From: a bacterium | GTDB taxonomy: Bacteria > Planctomycetota > UBA1135 > UBA2386 | NCBI GenBank assembly: GCA_030432695.1 | Contig: JAUILN010000002.1 | Coordinates: 558,001 to 622,000, forward strand | DNA: 64,000 bases | Reading direction: 5' to 3' | Shown here: positions 43,649-54,700 of the stretch, piece after piece | Numbering within the stretch: the first letter of the stretch is position 1 | Layout: every line of letters begins with the position of its first letter | Position numbers and translations under genes: made by a program | The notes under the pieces: model-generated | The model's database searches: none | Seen by the model: the letters and a program-made list of their open reading frames with translations, nothing else | Told to the model about the DNA's origin: nothing

Positions 43649-45212
43649 ATGTCCCAACGCACTGCTCCGATCCTCGTCCCGCTCGCGTCGATCTTGGCCG
43701 CAGCCCTGTCGAACCCCGTTCCGGCCCAGGAATCGACCCAGGACGCGTCGTCGGAGGTCCATTCCTGGATCCGCGTCGATCCGGGCGCGGTCGAGGACGG
43801 TCTGCTCCGGACCGACCTGTTGCGCGCCTTCACGGCGCCCGCGGTGCTCGCGCCTGGTGGAAGGTCATGCCCTTCCCCGCCCCCCCCGGACGCCTCGCCG
43901 GAGCTGGTGGAGGTCTTCCGGCAGATCGGCCCCTCGCTGGCGCGAGCGGCCTGGATCGACGTGCAGATCGCCGGCACGGACGCTACCGACTGGTTCGTGA
44001 TGCTGCGGGCCGGCGGCCTCGACGACGCCGACCAGGTCGCGGCGACGATCCACACCCCTCGCGACCCCAGAGAACGTCGAGATGGTGGATGGTCTGCGGA
44101 GCGAGCGGGACGGCCCGTCGCGCGGCCTGTTCGCCGAGGCGCGCGGCTCGACCGTCGGCTGGGCCCACGCCTCGCTCGAACGCACCGAACTCGCGGCACT
44201 GCACGAGGCGACCCTCACCCGCGGGTGGGCCGACTCCCCGCAGACTGCCATCGCCGTCCACTTCGAGCCGGCGCGCTTCGAACTGCCGGTGCGGACCGTC
44301 GACCTGTCCTGCCGCGCGGTCGACGCGCGGTTCGTCCTCGACGTCGACGTCGAACTCGCACCGGCGATCGGAGCCTACCTCGCGCCCTTCAGTGGCCGGA
44401 CCCTCGCCGAGCCCATCCCGCGCCACCTCACCCCGACCGTCCGCCACCTGTCGCTGGCCTTCGATCCGATGGGCCTGCTCGGCCTGATCGATCGGATCGC
44501 TTCGACTCCGGACACCCCCGATCTCGTCTCCCGAGCCCTCGCCGACTGGTCGGAACGGGCCAAGGTCGACCTCCGCGGCCTGCTGTCGGATCAGTTGCTC
44601 GGGGAAGTTCATCTCTGGGACCTGCTGCTGACCGAATTCGGCATCCTCGAACAGCTCCGCGCTGGTGCGGACAACACCGGCGCCGCGATGTCGCGCGGCG
44701 GATTCGCCGTGCTCGTGCCGATGCGCGACGCCAGCGACTTCGTGTTCCGCGGGCTGGAGCTGGCCGAGACGTTGATCCCCGAGTTCCCGCTCATGGTCTC
44801 GCGCCATCCGGACCGACCGGTCGTGGGCGTCGGCCCGATCGCCGAGGCTCGCGCTGCCGACGCCGGCCTGTGGATCGCGTTCGGGGCGCGTGCCACACCG
44901 GTCCGCGAATGGTCGGACCCCGGCCCGGTGGACCCCGAGGAACTGGAAGACGGCGCCTTGTTGGCGGCCCGACGCCCGCTGCTCGACGGCGACTGGACCG
45001 CGACCTGCTATCTGGAGGGTCCGGAGCTACGGCCTTGGCTGCTGCGCGCGGCGCGGGGCTATGCCGAAGCCCTGGAGCCGGGCACCCCGGCGCCCGAGGC
45101 CGGCCAGCTCTTCGGCCGCCTGTTCGGCGACTTCCTCTTCCACGGCGTCGGCAGCCCGCTCGGCGGCATCCGCGTGAAGGGCGATCGGATCCACCTGCGC
45201 TGGATCCTCTGA
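43649..45212 (+). pseudogene. Exported protein gene with a single frameshift
   Basis: The 5' part from ATG 43649 encodes a signal peptide (APILVPLASILAAALSNPVPAQ) and about 110 residues up to DDADQVAATIHTP. That frame then degenerates. The next frame continues from about 44055 (ATPENVEMVDGL) to the stop at 45212 with about 380 well-behaved residues. One extra base near the CCCC run at 44056-44059 would explain this, giving an intact protein of about 520 residues. The 3' part is alpha/beta (LLGLIDRIASTPDTPDLVSRA, FAVLVPMRDASDFVF, HGVGSPLGGIRVKGDRIHLR) with no family I know. It may be a true pseudogene, a programmed shift or a sequencing error. A C8 run at about 43880 is in frame. Confidence 0.7.
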
Positions 45213-45347
45213 CACCACGACAGGAGACCCCCGCCAACTTTCTCGGGATGTGCCGCACCCTCTGGGGCTTCGGCGGCAGTAGGCGCAACGACGGGTCTCC
45301 CTACCCGCCCGCCCCCTCGCCGCGCCCTCTTCCTCCGGAGCCACGAC

Positions 45348-46367
45348 ATGCGATTCCCCACCACCGCGTTCGCCCTCGCCCTCGCCCTGACCGCAGCCAC
45401 CGCGACGGCCCAGTGCCCGTACTACAACGACGGCAGCACCTCCGCCGGCCTGTCGCGCTTCACTGGCGGTGAAGACGCGCGGTTGGTCTACGTCGACTGC
45501 CTGCCGTCGATCGGTGCGGTGAAGGCCAAGTTCGGCACCCCGAGCGGCAGCTCGGCGCTCGACGGCCTGCCCCTGACCATCGCGGTCTACGACGACCCCA
45601 CCGACGACCGCGATCCGAGCGACGCGGTGCTGGTCGCAAGGGCCAGCGTTCCCGGTGGCGTCACCGGCGGCAACACCGGCCGCTGGCAGACCTTCGACCT
45701 CAACGCGCTGCTCGGTGCACCGGTGCCGACCACCGGCGGGATGTGGGTCGCAGTGGGCGTGACCTACCCGGCCAGCACCTCGCCCGGCCCCGGCTCGATC
45801 GAGTTCGGCAACAACATCGCGCCGGGCACGCAGTGGCTCGCGACCGACAATGGCGCCGGCATCGACTACGCCAACATCCAGTTCAACTCGCTGGTCGACA
45901 TCCAGACCGGCCCCGGCTTCCCGCCAGGCTCCTGGGTGATCCAGGTCGAGAGCGGCGCCGACTACCGGGCCTTCGGCAGTGGCTGCGCCGGCTCCAATGG
46001 CACGCCGACGCTCGCCGGCGGAATGATCCTGCCGGTGGTCGGCCAGGTCGCGTTGTTCCAGGCGACCAACCTGCCCGATCCGTCGTCGGGCGACCTGCTG
46101 GCGATCGGCGCCGAACTCCTGGAGCCGACCGTCGATCTCGGCGCGCTGATCACCGGCCGCGCCAATGGCTGCGTGCTGCAGATCCAGCCGCTGGTCACCG
46201 TCTCGCTGAACACCAGCAATGGCGCAGCGCTCTACGGCGTGCCGCTGCCGTCGAACCCCAGCGTGGTCGGCGTGTCGCTGCTCGGCCAGGTGGTGTCGAG
46301 CGACGCGCTCGCCAACCGCAGTGGCCTGACCGTGTCGAACGGGCTGCGCGCCGTCATCGGCTACTGA
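45348..46367 (+). CDS. Exported protein with a C-terminal module shared within the window
   Basis: 339 residues. ATG 45348 has a CCGGAG site 7 bases before it and starts a signal peptide (TAFALALALTAATATAQ). Residues 20-200 are a beta-rich unit (GAVKAKFGTPSGSS, MWVAVGVTYPAS, GSWVIQVESGADY). The last about 130 residues (from FGSGCAGSNGTPTL) have the pattern GC..S.G.P.L......G......F.A.NLP...S...L.IG, then NGCVLQI and LPSNPSVVGVSLLGQ. A similar module ends the proteins at 3680 and 10373. Function unknown; it could be an anchoring or sorting domain. Confidence 0.75.
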   Translation: MRFPTTAFALALALTAATATAQCPYYNDGSTSAGLSRFTGGEDARLVYVDCLPSIGAVKAKFGTPSGSSALDGLPLTIAVYDDPTDDRDPSDAVLVARASVPGGVTGGNTGRWQTFDLNALLGAPVPTTGGMWVAVGVTYPASTSPGPGSIEFGNNIAPGTQWLATDNGAGIDYANIQFNSLVDIQTGPGFPPGSWVIQVESGADYRAFGSGCAGSNGTPTLAGGMILPVVGQVALFQATNLPDPSSGDLLAIGAELLEPTVDLGALITGRANGCVLQIQPLVTVSLNTSNGAALYGVPLPSNPSVVGVSLLGQVVSSDALANRSGLTVSNGLRAVIGY

Positions 46368-46395
46368 GCCGGTCCGTCCACCCCACACGGATCCG

Positions 46396-47442
46396 ATGAC
46401 GACTCGACCGAACAGGCTGACACGCTTCGCGTTCCCGCTGCTCCTCGCCGGCCTCGCGCCGGCACAGGAGCCGCCGGCAGCCGAAGACGATCTGCCGGCC
46501 CGGACTCAGGCGCTGATCGACGAGTTCATCGGCTGCATGCCGACCGAACCGACCGCGCTCCGCGACCCACGGACCCGCGCCGACCTGACCGCACGGACCC
46601 TGCCGGTGCTGCGTCGGATCCGCGCGTTCGCGGCCGACCATCCCGACACGCTGCTCGCCGAGCGGGCCGACGAGTTCGTGGTCTACGCGCTGGTCCTCGA
46701 CGACCACGAGTTGGGCACCGAGGTCGCCGAGCGTGCTGCAGACGGCGAGCCCGACGCGACGCTGCTGCTGCACGCCGCCGCGGCGATCCAGGCGACGACC
46801 CCCACCCAACGCGGCTCGGCGCTCGCGGGCGTCGCCCATGTGCTGCGCGCAGCCTCTCCGAACCTCGGCGCCCATCTCGCCGACAGCGCGGTGCGCTGCC
46901 TGGTGATCGCCGCGGACCTGAGCGAAGCCGAGGCCGGCCGCCTGGCCGACAGCGCATCCATCGACCGACTCGCCGCGCCACTCCGCGCCCACGCCGAGCG
47001 CGCCGCCCGCGATCCGCGCCTGCTATTGGACAAGCCGTTCGCCTTGCAGGGGCGAGAGCTCGACGGCGCCGCGTTCGACAGTCGCAGTCTGGCCGGTAAG
47101 GTCGTGCTGATCGACTTCTGGGCCACCACCTGCGGTCCGTGCGTCGCCGGACTCCCCGAACTGGTCCGCCTGCGCGAGACCCACGGCGAAGCCGGCCTCG
47201 CGCTCGTCGGCGTGAGCTGCGACTCCTCGGAGGACCGGCTGCGGGCCTTCCTCGAACAGCATCCCGACATGGACTGGCCGCAGCTCTTCGGCGGCGAAGG
47301 ATCCACCTGGCACCCGCTGGCCACGCGTTACGGCGTCGACCGGATCCCCCGGCTGTTCCTCGTCGATCGAAAGGGCGTGCTCCGCAGCGTGGATGCGGCG
47401 AAGGATCTCGAAGCGACGATCCTCCGCTATCTTGACGGGTGA
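46396..47442 (+). CDS. TlpA-like thioredoxin-fold exported protein
   Basis: 348 residues. The N-terminus (LTRFAFPLLLAGLAPAQ) is a signal peptide. Residues 25-215 are helical and Ala-rich (a spacer region also seen in the protein at 47997). The C-terminal thioredoxin domain starts near residue 215, with VVLIDFWATTCGPCVAGLPEL (redox pair Cys246 and Cys249), LALVGVSCDSSEDRL and a cis-Pro loop GVDRIPRLFLVD. TlpA/ResA proteins reduce disulfides outside the cytoplasm. It lies 24 bp ahead of the ECF sigma gene and shares architecture with the third gene of the set, so all three may act in one thiol-stress response. Confidence 0.87.
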   Translation: MTTRPNRLTRFAFPLLLAGLAPAQEPPAAEDDLPARTQALIDEFIGCMPTEPTALRDPRTRADLTARTLPVLRRIRAFAADHPDTLLAERADEFVVYALVLDDHELGTEVAERAADGEPDATLLLHAAAAIQATTPTQRGSALAGVAHVLRAASPNLGAHLADSAVRCLVIAADLSEAEAGRLADSASIDRLAAPLRAHAERAARDPRLLLDKPFALQGRELDGAAFDSRSLAGKVVLIDFWATTCGPCVAGLPELVRLRETHGEAGLALVGVSCDSSEDRLRAFLEQHPDMDWPQLFGGEGSTWHPLATRYGVDRIPRLFLVDRKGVLRSVDAAKDLEATILRYLDG

Positions 47443-47466
47443 TTCCGCGCACGCGGACACCCGACG

Positions 47467-48000
47467 ATGAGGTCCGACGGCGAACCACAGGATGACGCGA
47501 TCGAAGCATGGGTCCGGCGGCACCAGGTGCGGGCATGGCGCTACGTCCGGCTGCGCGGTTGCCCGGCCGACATCGCCGAGGACCTGCTCCAGGAGGTGCT
47601 CCTGGCAGCGGTCCACAAGGGCATCCACGACGAGCCCGACGCGCGGGCGGCAGCCTGGCTACGCGGCGCGCTCGACAACCTGTGGCGCATGCACCTGCGC
47701 AGTGAGGGTCGGTACGTGCGACGCGTCGAGGCGGCCGCTGCGGAACTGGCCCTGCAGCAAGGAGCACCCGACGACGACGGAGAAGCCTGGCTCGAAGCGC
47801 TGCGCACCTGTCTCACCGGCCTCGACGGCCGCGCCGCACGATTGGTCGAGCTGCACTACCGACGCGGTGCTTCGCGCGAGGAGATCGCGGCCGCAATGGA
47901 GATGCGCCCCAATGGCGTCAAGGCCTTCCTCCGCCGCGTCCGCGACGGACTCCGCAACTGCGTGCGCCGCAGGCTCGCCGACGACCGGGAGGATCGATGA
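47467..48000 (+). CDS. ECF-family RNA polymerase sigma factor
   Basis: 177 residues. Region 2 reads WRYVRLRGCPADIAEDLLQEVLLAAV (helix 2.2/2.3 with the DLLQEV core motif) and continues in AAWLRGALDNLWRMHLRSE. Region 4 is DGRAARLVELHYRRGASREEIAAAM with the following EMRPNGVKAFLRRVRDGL recognition helix. It overlaps the next gene by 4 bp (ATGA, 47997-48000). The next product starts with a cytoplasmic helix region and one membrane helix, the layout of an anti-sigma factor. Binding between the two is inferred from this context. Confidence 0.88.
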   Translation: MRSDGEPQDDAIEAWVRRHQVRAWRYVRLRGCPADIAEDLLQEVLLAAVHKGIHDEPDARAAAWLRGALDNLWRMHLRSEGRYVRRVEAAAAELALQQGAPDDDGEAWLEALRTCLTGLDGRAARLVELHYRRGASREEIAAAMEMRPNGVKAFLRRVRDGLRNCVRRRLADDREDR

Positions 48001-49205
48001 ACCGCGACGCGCGTGACCCCGGAGCAGACGATCTGTTCGTCGACCATTGCCTGGAACAGGAACTCGGCGGCGCCACACCTCCCGACCTCGCGGCCCGGAT
48101 CGCCAGAGCGAGCCCGGAACGCCTGGCAGGTGCCGCGGCGCGCCTGGATGCCGCCACACCGCCCCCCCGTGCGCGCCTCATCCGCCGCACGCTGCTGGTT
48201 GCCGCAGCCGCCAGCGTGCTGTTCGCCGCCGGCGCACTGTGGATGGCGAACCGCACGCCGTCGGCGCCCCCTACCCCTCCCGCGGAGCGCTTCCTCGCAC
48301 TGCTCGACGAGTTCCAGCGTCGTATGCCGGTCGATCCCGCGGCACTCCGCTCCGCCGAGCGCCGCCGCGAGATCGCGCCCGCTGCCCTGCCGGCGATCCG
48401 CGAGATCCTCGCCCTCGACGCCGCCCACCCCGAAGCCCTCGGCCTCGGCCGGCGCATCCTCGAGTTCGAAGCCTACGCCACGATGCTCGGCGACGACGAC
48501 CTACGCCGCGACCTGGAGCGACGCGCCCAGCGCGGCGACGCCTCGGCGCGCGCCGCCCTGGCCACCGCCCGGGTGACCCTCGCCACCGAGGACGATCGCA
48601 CCGCGGCACTCGAGGACCTCGCCGCGGAACTTCGCGACCACCCCGAACTCGAAGGCACCGTCACCCAGGCCCTGGTCACCGCCGAACTCACCGTCGCCGA
48701 GGCCGAGACCCTCGCTGCCACCCTGTCGCGCGCCGACGTCGCCCGCGCCCTGGTCGACCTGGCCGAACGCGCGACGAACGGTCCCCGCCGCCTCTTGGGC
48801 CGTCCGCTCGACCTCTTCGGCCGCCTCCTCGACAACAGCCTGCTCAGCACGAAGTCGCTGCAGGGCGACGTGGTGCTGGTCTGCTTCTGGGCCTCGTGGT
48901 GCCAACCGAGCACCGACGTCCTCGCCGAGATCCAAGACGTCCGCGCCGACCACCCGGAACTGCAGGTCCTCGGCGTGAGCTGCGACCACGACTTCGGCGC
49001 GCTGCGCGCGTTCGTCCTCGCGCACCCGCAGTACGACTGGCCGCTGTTCTTCGACCGCAATGCTCCGGGCTGGCACGAGCTCGCGCTGGACCTCGGCGTG
49101 CGCACCCTGCCGTTGACGCTGGTGCTGGATCGAGACGGGGTGGTGCGCGAGGTGCCTTCGCGGTCGGAGATCGAGAGCGCGGTGCGGCGGCAGTTGGTGA
49201 AGTAG
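47997..49205 (+). CDS. Membrane-anchored thioredoxin-fold protein, possible anti-sigma factor
   Basis: 402 residues. Residues 1-62 are cytoplasmic and helical (LFVDHCLEQELGGATPPDLAARI), followed by one membrane helix (TLLVAAAASVLFAAGALWMA). Residues about 95-280 match the helical spacer of the protein at 46396. The C-terminal thioredoxin domain has VVLVCFWASWCQPSTDVLAEI. The second Cys of the CxxC site is a Ser (Cys302-Gln-Pro-Ser305), with another Cys at 296, so classic dithiol chemistry is unlikely unless Cys296 takes part. Overlap with the ECF gene and the N-terminal topology suggest it sequesters the sigma factor and senses thiol state outside; this is inference. Confidence 0.75.
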   Translation: MNRDARDPGADDLFVDHCLEQELGGATPPDLAARIARASPERLAGAAARLDAATPPPRARLIRRTLLVAAAASVLFAAGALWMANRTPSAPPTPPAERFLALLDEFQRRMPVDPAALRSAERRREIAPAALPAIREILALDAAHPEALGLGRRILEFEAYATMLGDDDLRRDLERRAQRGDASARAALATARVTLATEDDRTAALEDLAAELRDHPELEGTVTQALVTAELTVAEAETLAATLSRADVARALVDLAERATNGPRRLLGRPLDLFGRLLDNSLLSTKSLQGDVVLVCFWASWCQPSTDVLAEIQDVRADHPELQVLGVSCDHDFGALRAFVLAHPQYDWPLFFDRNAPGWHELALDLGVRTLPLTLVLDRDGVVREVPSRSEIESAVRRQLVK

Positions 49206-49244
49206 AGGTGGTGGCGGGGCGTCAACGACAGCGCCGCGGTTCAT

Positions 49245-51076
<1,832 letters not shown>

Positions 51077-51080
<4 letters not shown>

Positions 51081-51457
51081 AGGCCCACCTCCTGCCGCGC
51101 GCGGCCAGCCTCACCCGCACGGCGCGCGGCGATCTCCTCGAGTTCGCGGTGGTGGCGCCGGTCGAGCCGCGCCATGCCGAGCGCGTAGGCCAGCACGACG
51201 AGCACGAACACCACGATGCTCCCCTGCTGCGCGAACCAGAAGCCGAGCGGGAATCCGCCGAGCCGTACGTCGTGGAGCCAGTCGGCGAACAGCACGCCGC
51301 AGCCGAGGCCCGCGACGAACCAGATCGCCAGCAGCACGGCCATCAACCGCAGGTTGGATCGCCAGTAGCGATCGATCGCGGCGGCGACGTCGGGGTCGTG
51401 GACATCCGGGGAGGGACTCCCGGATCGCTGCTGCTCGGTGACGGGGACCGGATCCAT
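51077..51457 (-). CDS. DUF4212 small subunit of the sodium:solute symporter
   Basis: 126 residues with two membrane helices (LMAVLLAIWFVAGLGCGVLFA and GSIVVFVLVVLAYALGMA) and the family signature YWRSNLRLMAVLL before the first helix and GGFPLGFWFAQQGSI between them. Members always precede a large SSS symporter; here the two genes overlap by 4 bp. It is thought to be a structural or regulatory subunit. It is transcribed from the side carrying the MITE-like element at 51471, which lies only 13 bp upstream of its ATG, so that element may influence its expression. Confidence 0.92.
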
Positions 51458-51789
51458 GCACCGATGCTAGTGGTCCGTCGCAGAAGTTCGCGTCGGAAGT
51501 CCGCCGCCCCAGGACGCCGAATCGCCGCGTTGTGCGGCCTCGACGAATCCACCGATTCGCCTGCGGCCGCACGCCTTGCGCTCGGCGCCCTGGAACGGCG
51601 ACTTTTCCGGCGAACTTCTGCGACACACCATTAGCCCCGCTGGACATCGCCCGTCGAAGGCGAAGCACGTCGGGTTCCGGCAACACACCGCGGCGCGATT
51701 CCTCAGAATACCTGTAGGGAAGCCGAAGCCCCCGGCACCCGGGGACCTAGTCCCCCGACCTCTCGCCCCGAAACCCCTCGACGCCTGCG
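51458..51789. other. Divergent intergenic region, 332 bp, mostly a MITE-like element
   Basis: This separates the DUF4212 gene (-) from the first giant exported-protein gene (+). Bases 51471-51630 form the hairpin element described separately. Bases 51631-51789 hold no clear coding frame; no strong promoter or Shine-Dalgarno is evident before the ATG at 51790. Confidence 0.55.
51471..51630. mobile_element. MITE-like hairpin element with 21-bp imperfect terminal inverted repeats
   Basis: The left end TGGTCCGTCGCAGAAGTTCGC (start 51471) is complementary to the right end (finish 51630) in 19 of 21 positions, with a 15-bp perfect block. Much of the interior also pairs: the sequence around 51500-51540 (AGGACGCCGAATCGCC, GTGCGGCC) matches the reverse complement of 51558-51600. 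The flanks both carry TA (GCTA before, TTAG after), consistent with the TA target duplication of IS630/mariner-type elements. No transposase is encoded, so it would need one acting in trans. Family assignment is inferred. Confidence 0.6.
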
Positions 51790-54700
51790 ATGACTCCCAG
51801 AACCTCGCATTCCGATCCGAGCCGATCCCTCCTCGGACTGTCCCTGTTCGCCGCACTCAGCGGCCTGACGACCGGCCAGAGCCCGGTGCCCAACCAGGTC
51901 TTCTCCGGCGCCGAGCGCGGCACCGGCTTCTCGGTGAACCAGGACGGCTCGCGTGGCGCGCTGCTCTCCAACTCGACGCTGGTCGGCCCGGCCCGAATCG
52001 CACCGGACGGCACACCCTGGGCCGTCGCAATCGTGACCACCGGCGGCTCGCCGACCGCGGTCGCGTACCGCACCGCGTCACCGAGTGTCTACACCCCGGG
52101 CTTCATCGCCCAGAACCTGCCGGGCAGCGCCACCTGCCTCACCGTCACCGCCGAGAGCCACGCGCTGGTCGGCACCGACGGCAGCGCGCTGGTTGAACTC
52201 GACCGCACCAGCAGCACCCCGGTCCGCACCACTCCGCTCAGCGGCCCCGCGTCGGCGATCGAGGTCGACGAACTCGGCCGCGCGTGGATCGGCATCCGCA
52301 ACATGCCGAACCCCGTGTTGCAGCGCATCGACCGACCGAGTGGCGCGAGCAGCATCGTCACCATCCAGGGCGTGAGCAGCGACATCGTCCGCATCCTTCC
52401 CGACGGACGCGCCGGAGGCAGCCACGTGTTCGTGAGCTGTGCCGGGATTCCGGCACTGTTCGAGTACGACAGCGCGCTGAACTTCGTGGCTCGCCACGAC
52501 CTGCCGGGCACCGCAGTCGACGCCACGCTGTCACAGTTGGAACTCGCGACCGACGGCTCGATCTGGATCCTGGTCGCCAATGCCGGCATCTGGCGCTTCC
52601 AACCGGCGAGCGGCACCTTCGAGGCCAAGGTCGCCGCCGATCGGATCGAGTCCATCGCCTTCGACGCGCACGGGACGCTCTGGCGCACCGACCGGGTCAA
52701 TGCCGGCAGCTTCGCCGAGGTCGGACCGATCGACGTACCGACCCTCGCATTCGGCAGCGCGGAGCGCATCCCTGGCGCGACCGGCGTCGCCAGGATGCAG
52801 GACGGCGCGGGCCTGTTCATCGCGCAGGTGATCGACCAGACCGGTGACTCCGACGGCGACGGTTTCGCGAACCGCGTCGAGATCGATGCCCGGAGCAATC
52901 CGTTCGACGCCGCATCGACGCCCGTGATCGATCTGCAGGCGCGGCTCGACGTTCCGGCCGGCCAGGACCTCGTGGTCCGACTTCGCGGCAACCTGGGTGT
53001 CGGAGTCGTCGCGCTGGGAACGCAGCGGGTATCGAGCCCGATCCAGATCCCCGGCATCCTCGGCGGCTTCGGACTGGATCCCAACAGGGTGCTCGGCGCC
53101 CCGGTCAACGTGCTGGTACCCGGCGAGCTGCGGATCCCGGTGCCGATCGGGATCGGTGATGCGCGCCTCTACGCACAGGCGATGAATCTGCCGGTGGTCG
53201 GCTCACCGCGCTTCTCCGATGTGGCGCCGATCAACCTGCGTCGCAGCACCGCGACGTCGGTCGTCGAACCGTTCAACAACGCGGTCCAGTTCGACAGCAC
53301 CACGTCGGCGGCGCGTTGGGGCAACGGTGCGCTGCGCGCCACCAGCCTCGGCGGCCGCGGCCTGCTCGGAGTCTTCGATCCCACCGCCGGCCAGCAGGTC
53401 GCTCCCGACACCTGGCTGTTCGACACCGACCACCAGGTCTTCCCCGGCAGCCAGACGCTGTTCGGCTCGCCGGTGATCGTGACCGATGGCGTGTTCGAGT
53501 TCGCCAAGATGGAGATCCCGGCCGGCACCACCGTGCTGTTCCGTGGCAGCAAGCCGGCGGTGATCCGGGTGCGCGGCGATCTGCGCATCGACGGCACCCT
53601 CGACTGCAACGGCGAAGGCGTGGCTCGCGGCTTCAACCCCACCTCGGTCTTCGATCCGATCGTCGGCGGGTTCGTCGGCGCCGAGGGTCAGGCCGGCGCG
53701 GCAGGCGGCCCCGGTGGTGGCTCGGGTGGTATGGGCGGAGTCGGCTGCCTCGGCAACGGCCAGACCGGTCCGTCGACCGGCGCGGATGGCGATGCGATCC
53801 AGGTATCAGGTGGCAGCGGCTACGCGAACGCCACCGGCCGCATGGCTACGGCCGGCCAGGGCGCCCTGCCCTTCCCCCTCGATGGCCAGACGGCGAGCAT
53901 CGTCTTCCGTCTGTTCAACTCGATCACCTGCCAGATGGGTGCGGGCGGTAGCGGCGGCGCCTTCCTCGGCGCGGGCAGCGACGGGCTGGCGATCCAGTCG
54001 CCCACGATGATCGCAGCCGACCTCGGCCCGCCGACTGCGGGTGGCGGTGCGGTTCCGTTCCTGCTGCCGCCCAATGGCATCAGCAGCCTCGAGCACTTCC
54101 TGGTCGGCGGCGCCGGTGGCGGCGGTGGCGGATCGCACCCGGTGAACCTGTCCACGCAGCAGATCCGAGTCGATCTGCGGGCCTGGCACTCCGGTGGCGG
54201 CGGCAACGGTGGCGGTGGCGCGCTCGCGCTGCGGGTCGGCGATGAGCTCGTCGTGGGCGCGAACGGTCGCGTCTCGGCGCGCGGCGGCTCCGGCCCGCTC
54301 GACTCCGACCGCACTCAGGGACCCGCGATGCCCGGTGGCGGCGGATCCGGCGGCTCGATCCTGATCCAGATGCACGACGCCTCCTTCCTGCGTCAGAACG
54401 GCACTCTCGACGTCTCGGGCGGCGACGGCAGCCGCATCGATTTCGTGCAGTTCAATGGCCAGCACGGCATCAGCGAAGGCGGCGACGGCGGCCACGGTCT
54501 GGTGCGCCTCGAGGCCGGCGCCAATGCCAATGCCAATGCCCTCGGCCAGGTCGACGGCCCGCCGTCGCTCGGCACCGACAATGCCGGCACGCTCACCGAT
54601 CAGGACACCTGGACCGGCGCGCAGTCGCTCTGGTACCGCGTCTCCTCGAACGTGCCACCGCGCTGGGAGCTCTTCCGGGTGATGGCGACCTTCAACGGCC

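Noticed and set aside
45223-45300. GGAGACCC ... GGGTCTCC inverted repeat between the frameshifted gene and the next gene
   Set aside because: Eight-base arms 62 bases apart are not significant here, and no U-tract follows to support a terminator.
53690-54380. Glycine-rich coding blocks that resemble tandem DNA repeats
   Set aside because: The periodicity comes from Gly codons in the protein; there is no longer repeated DNA unit and no sign of a CRISPR or satellite array.
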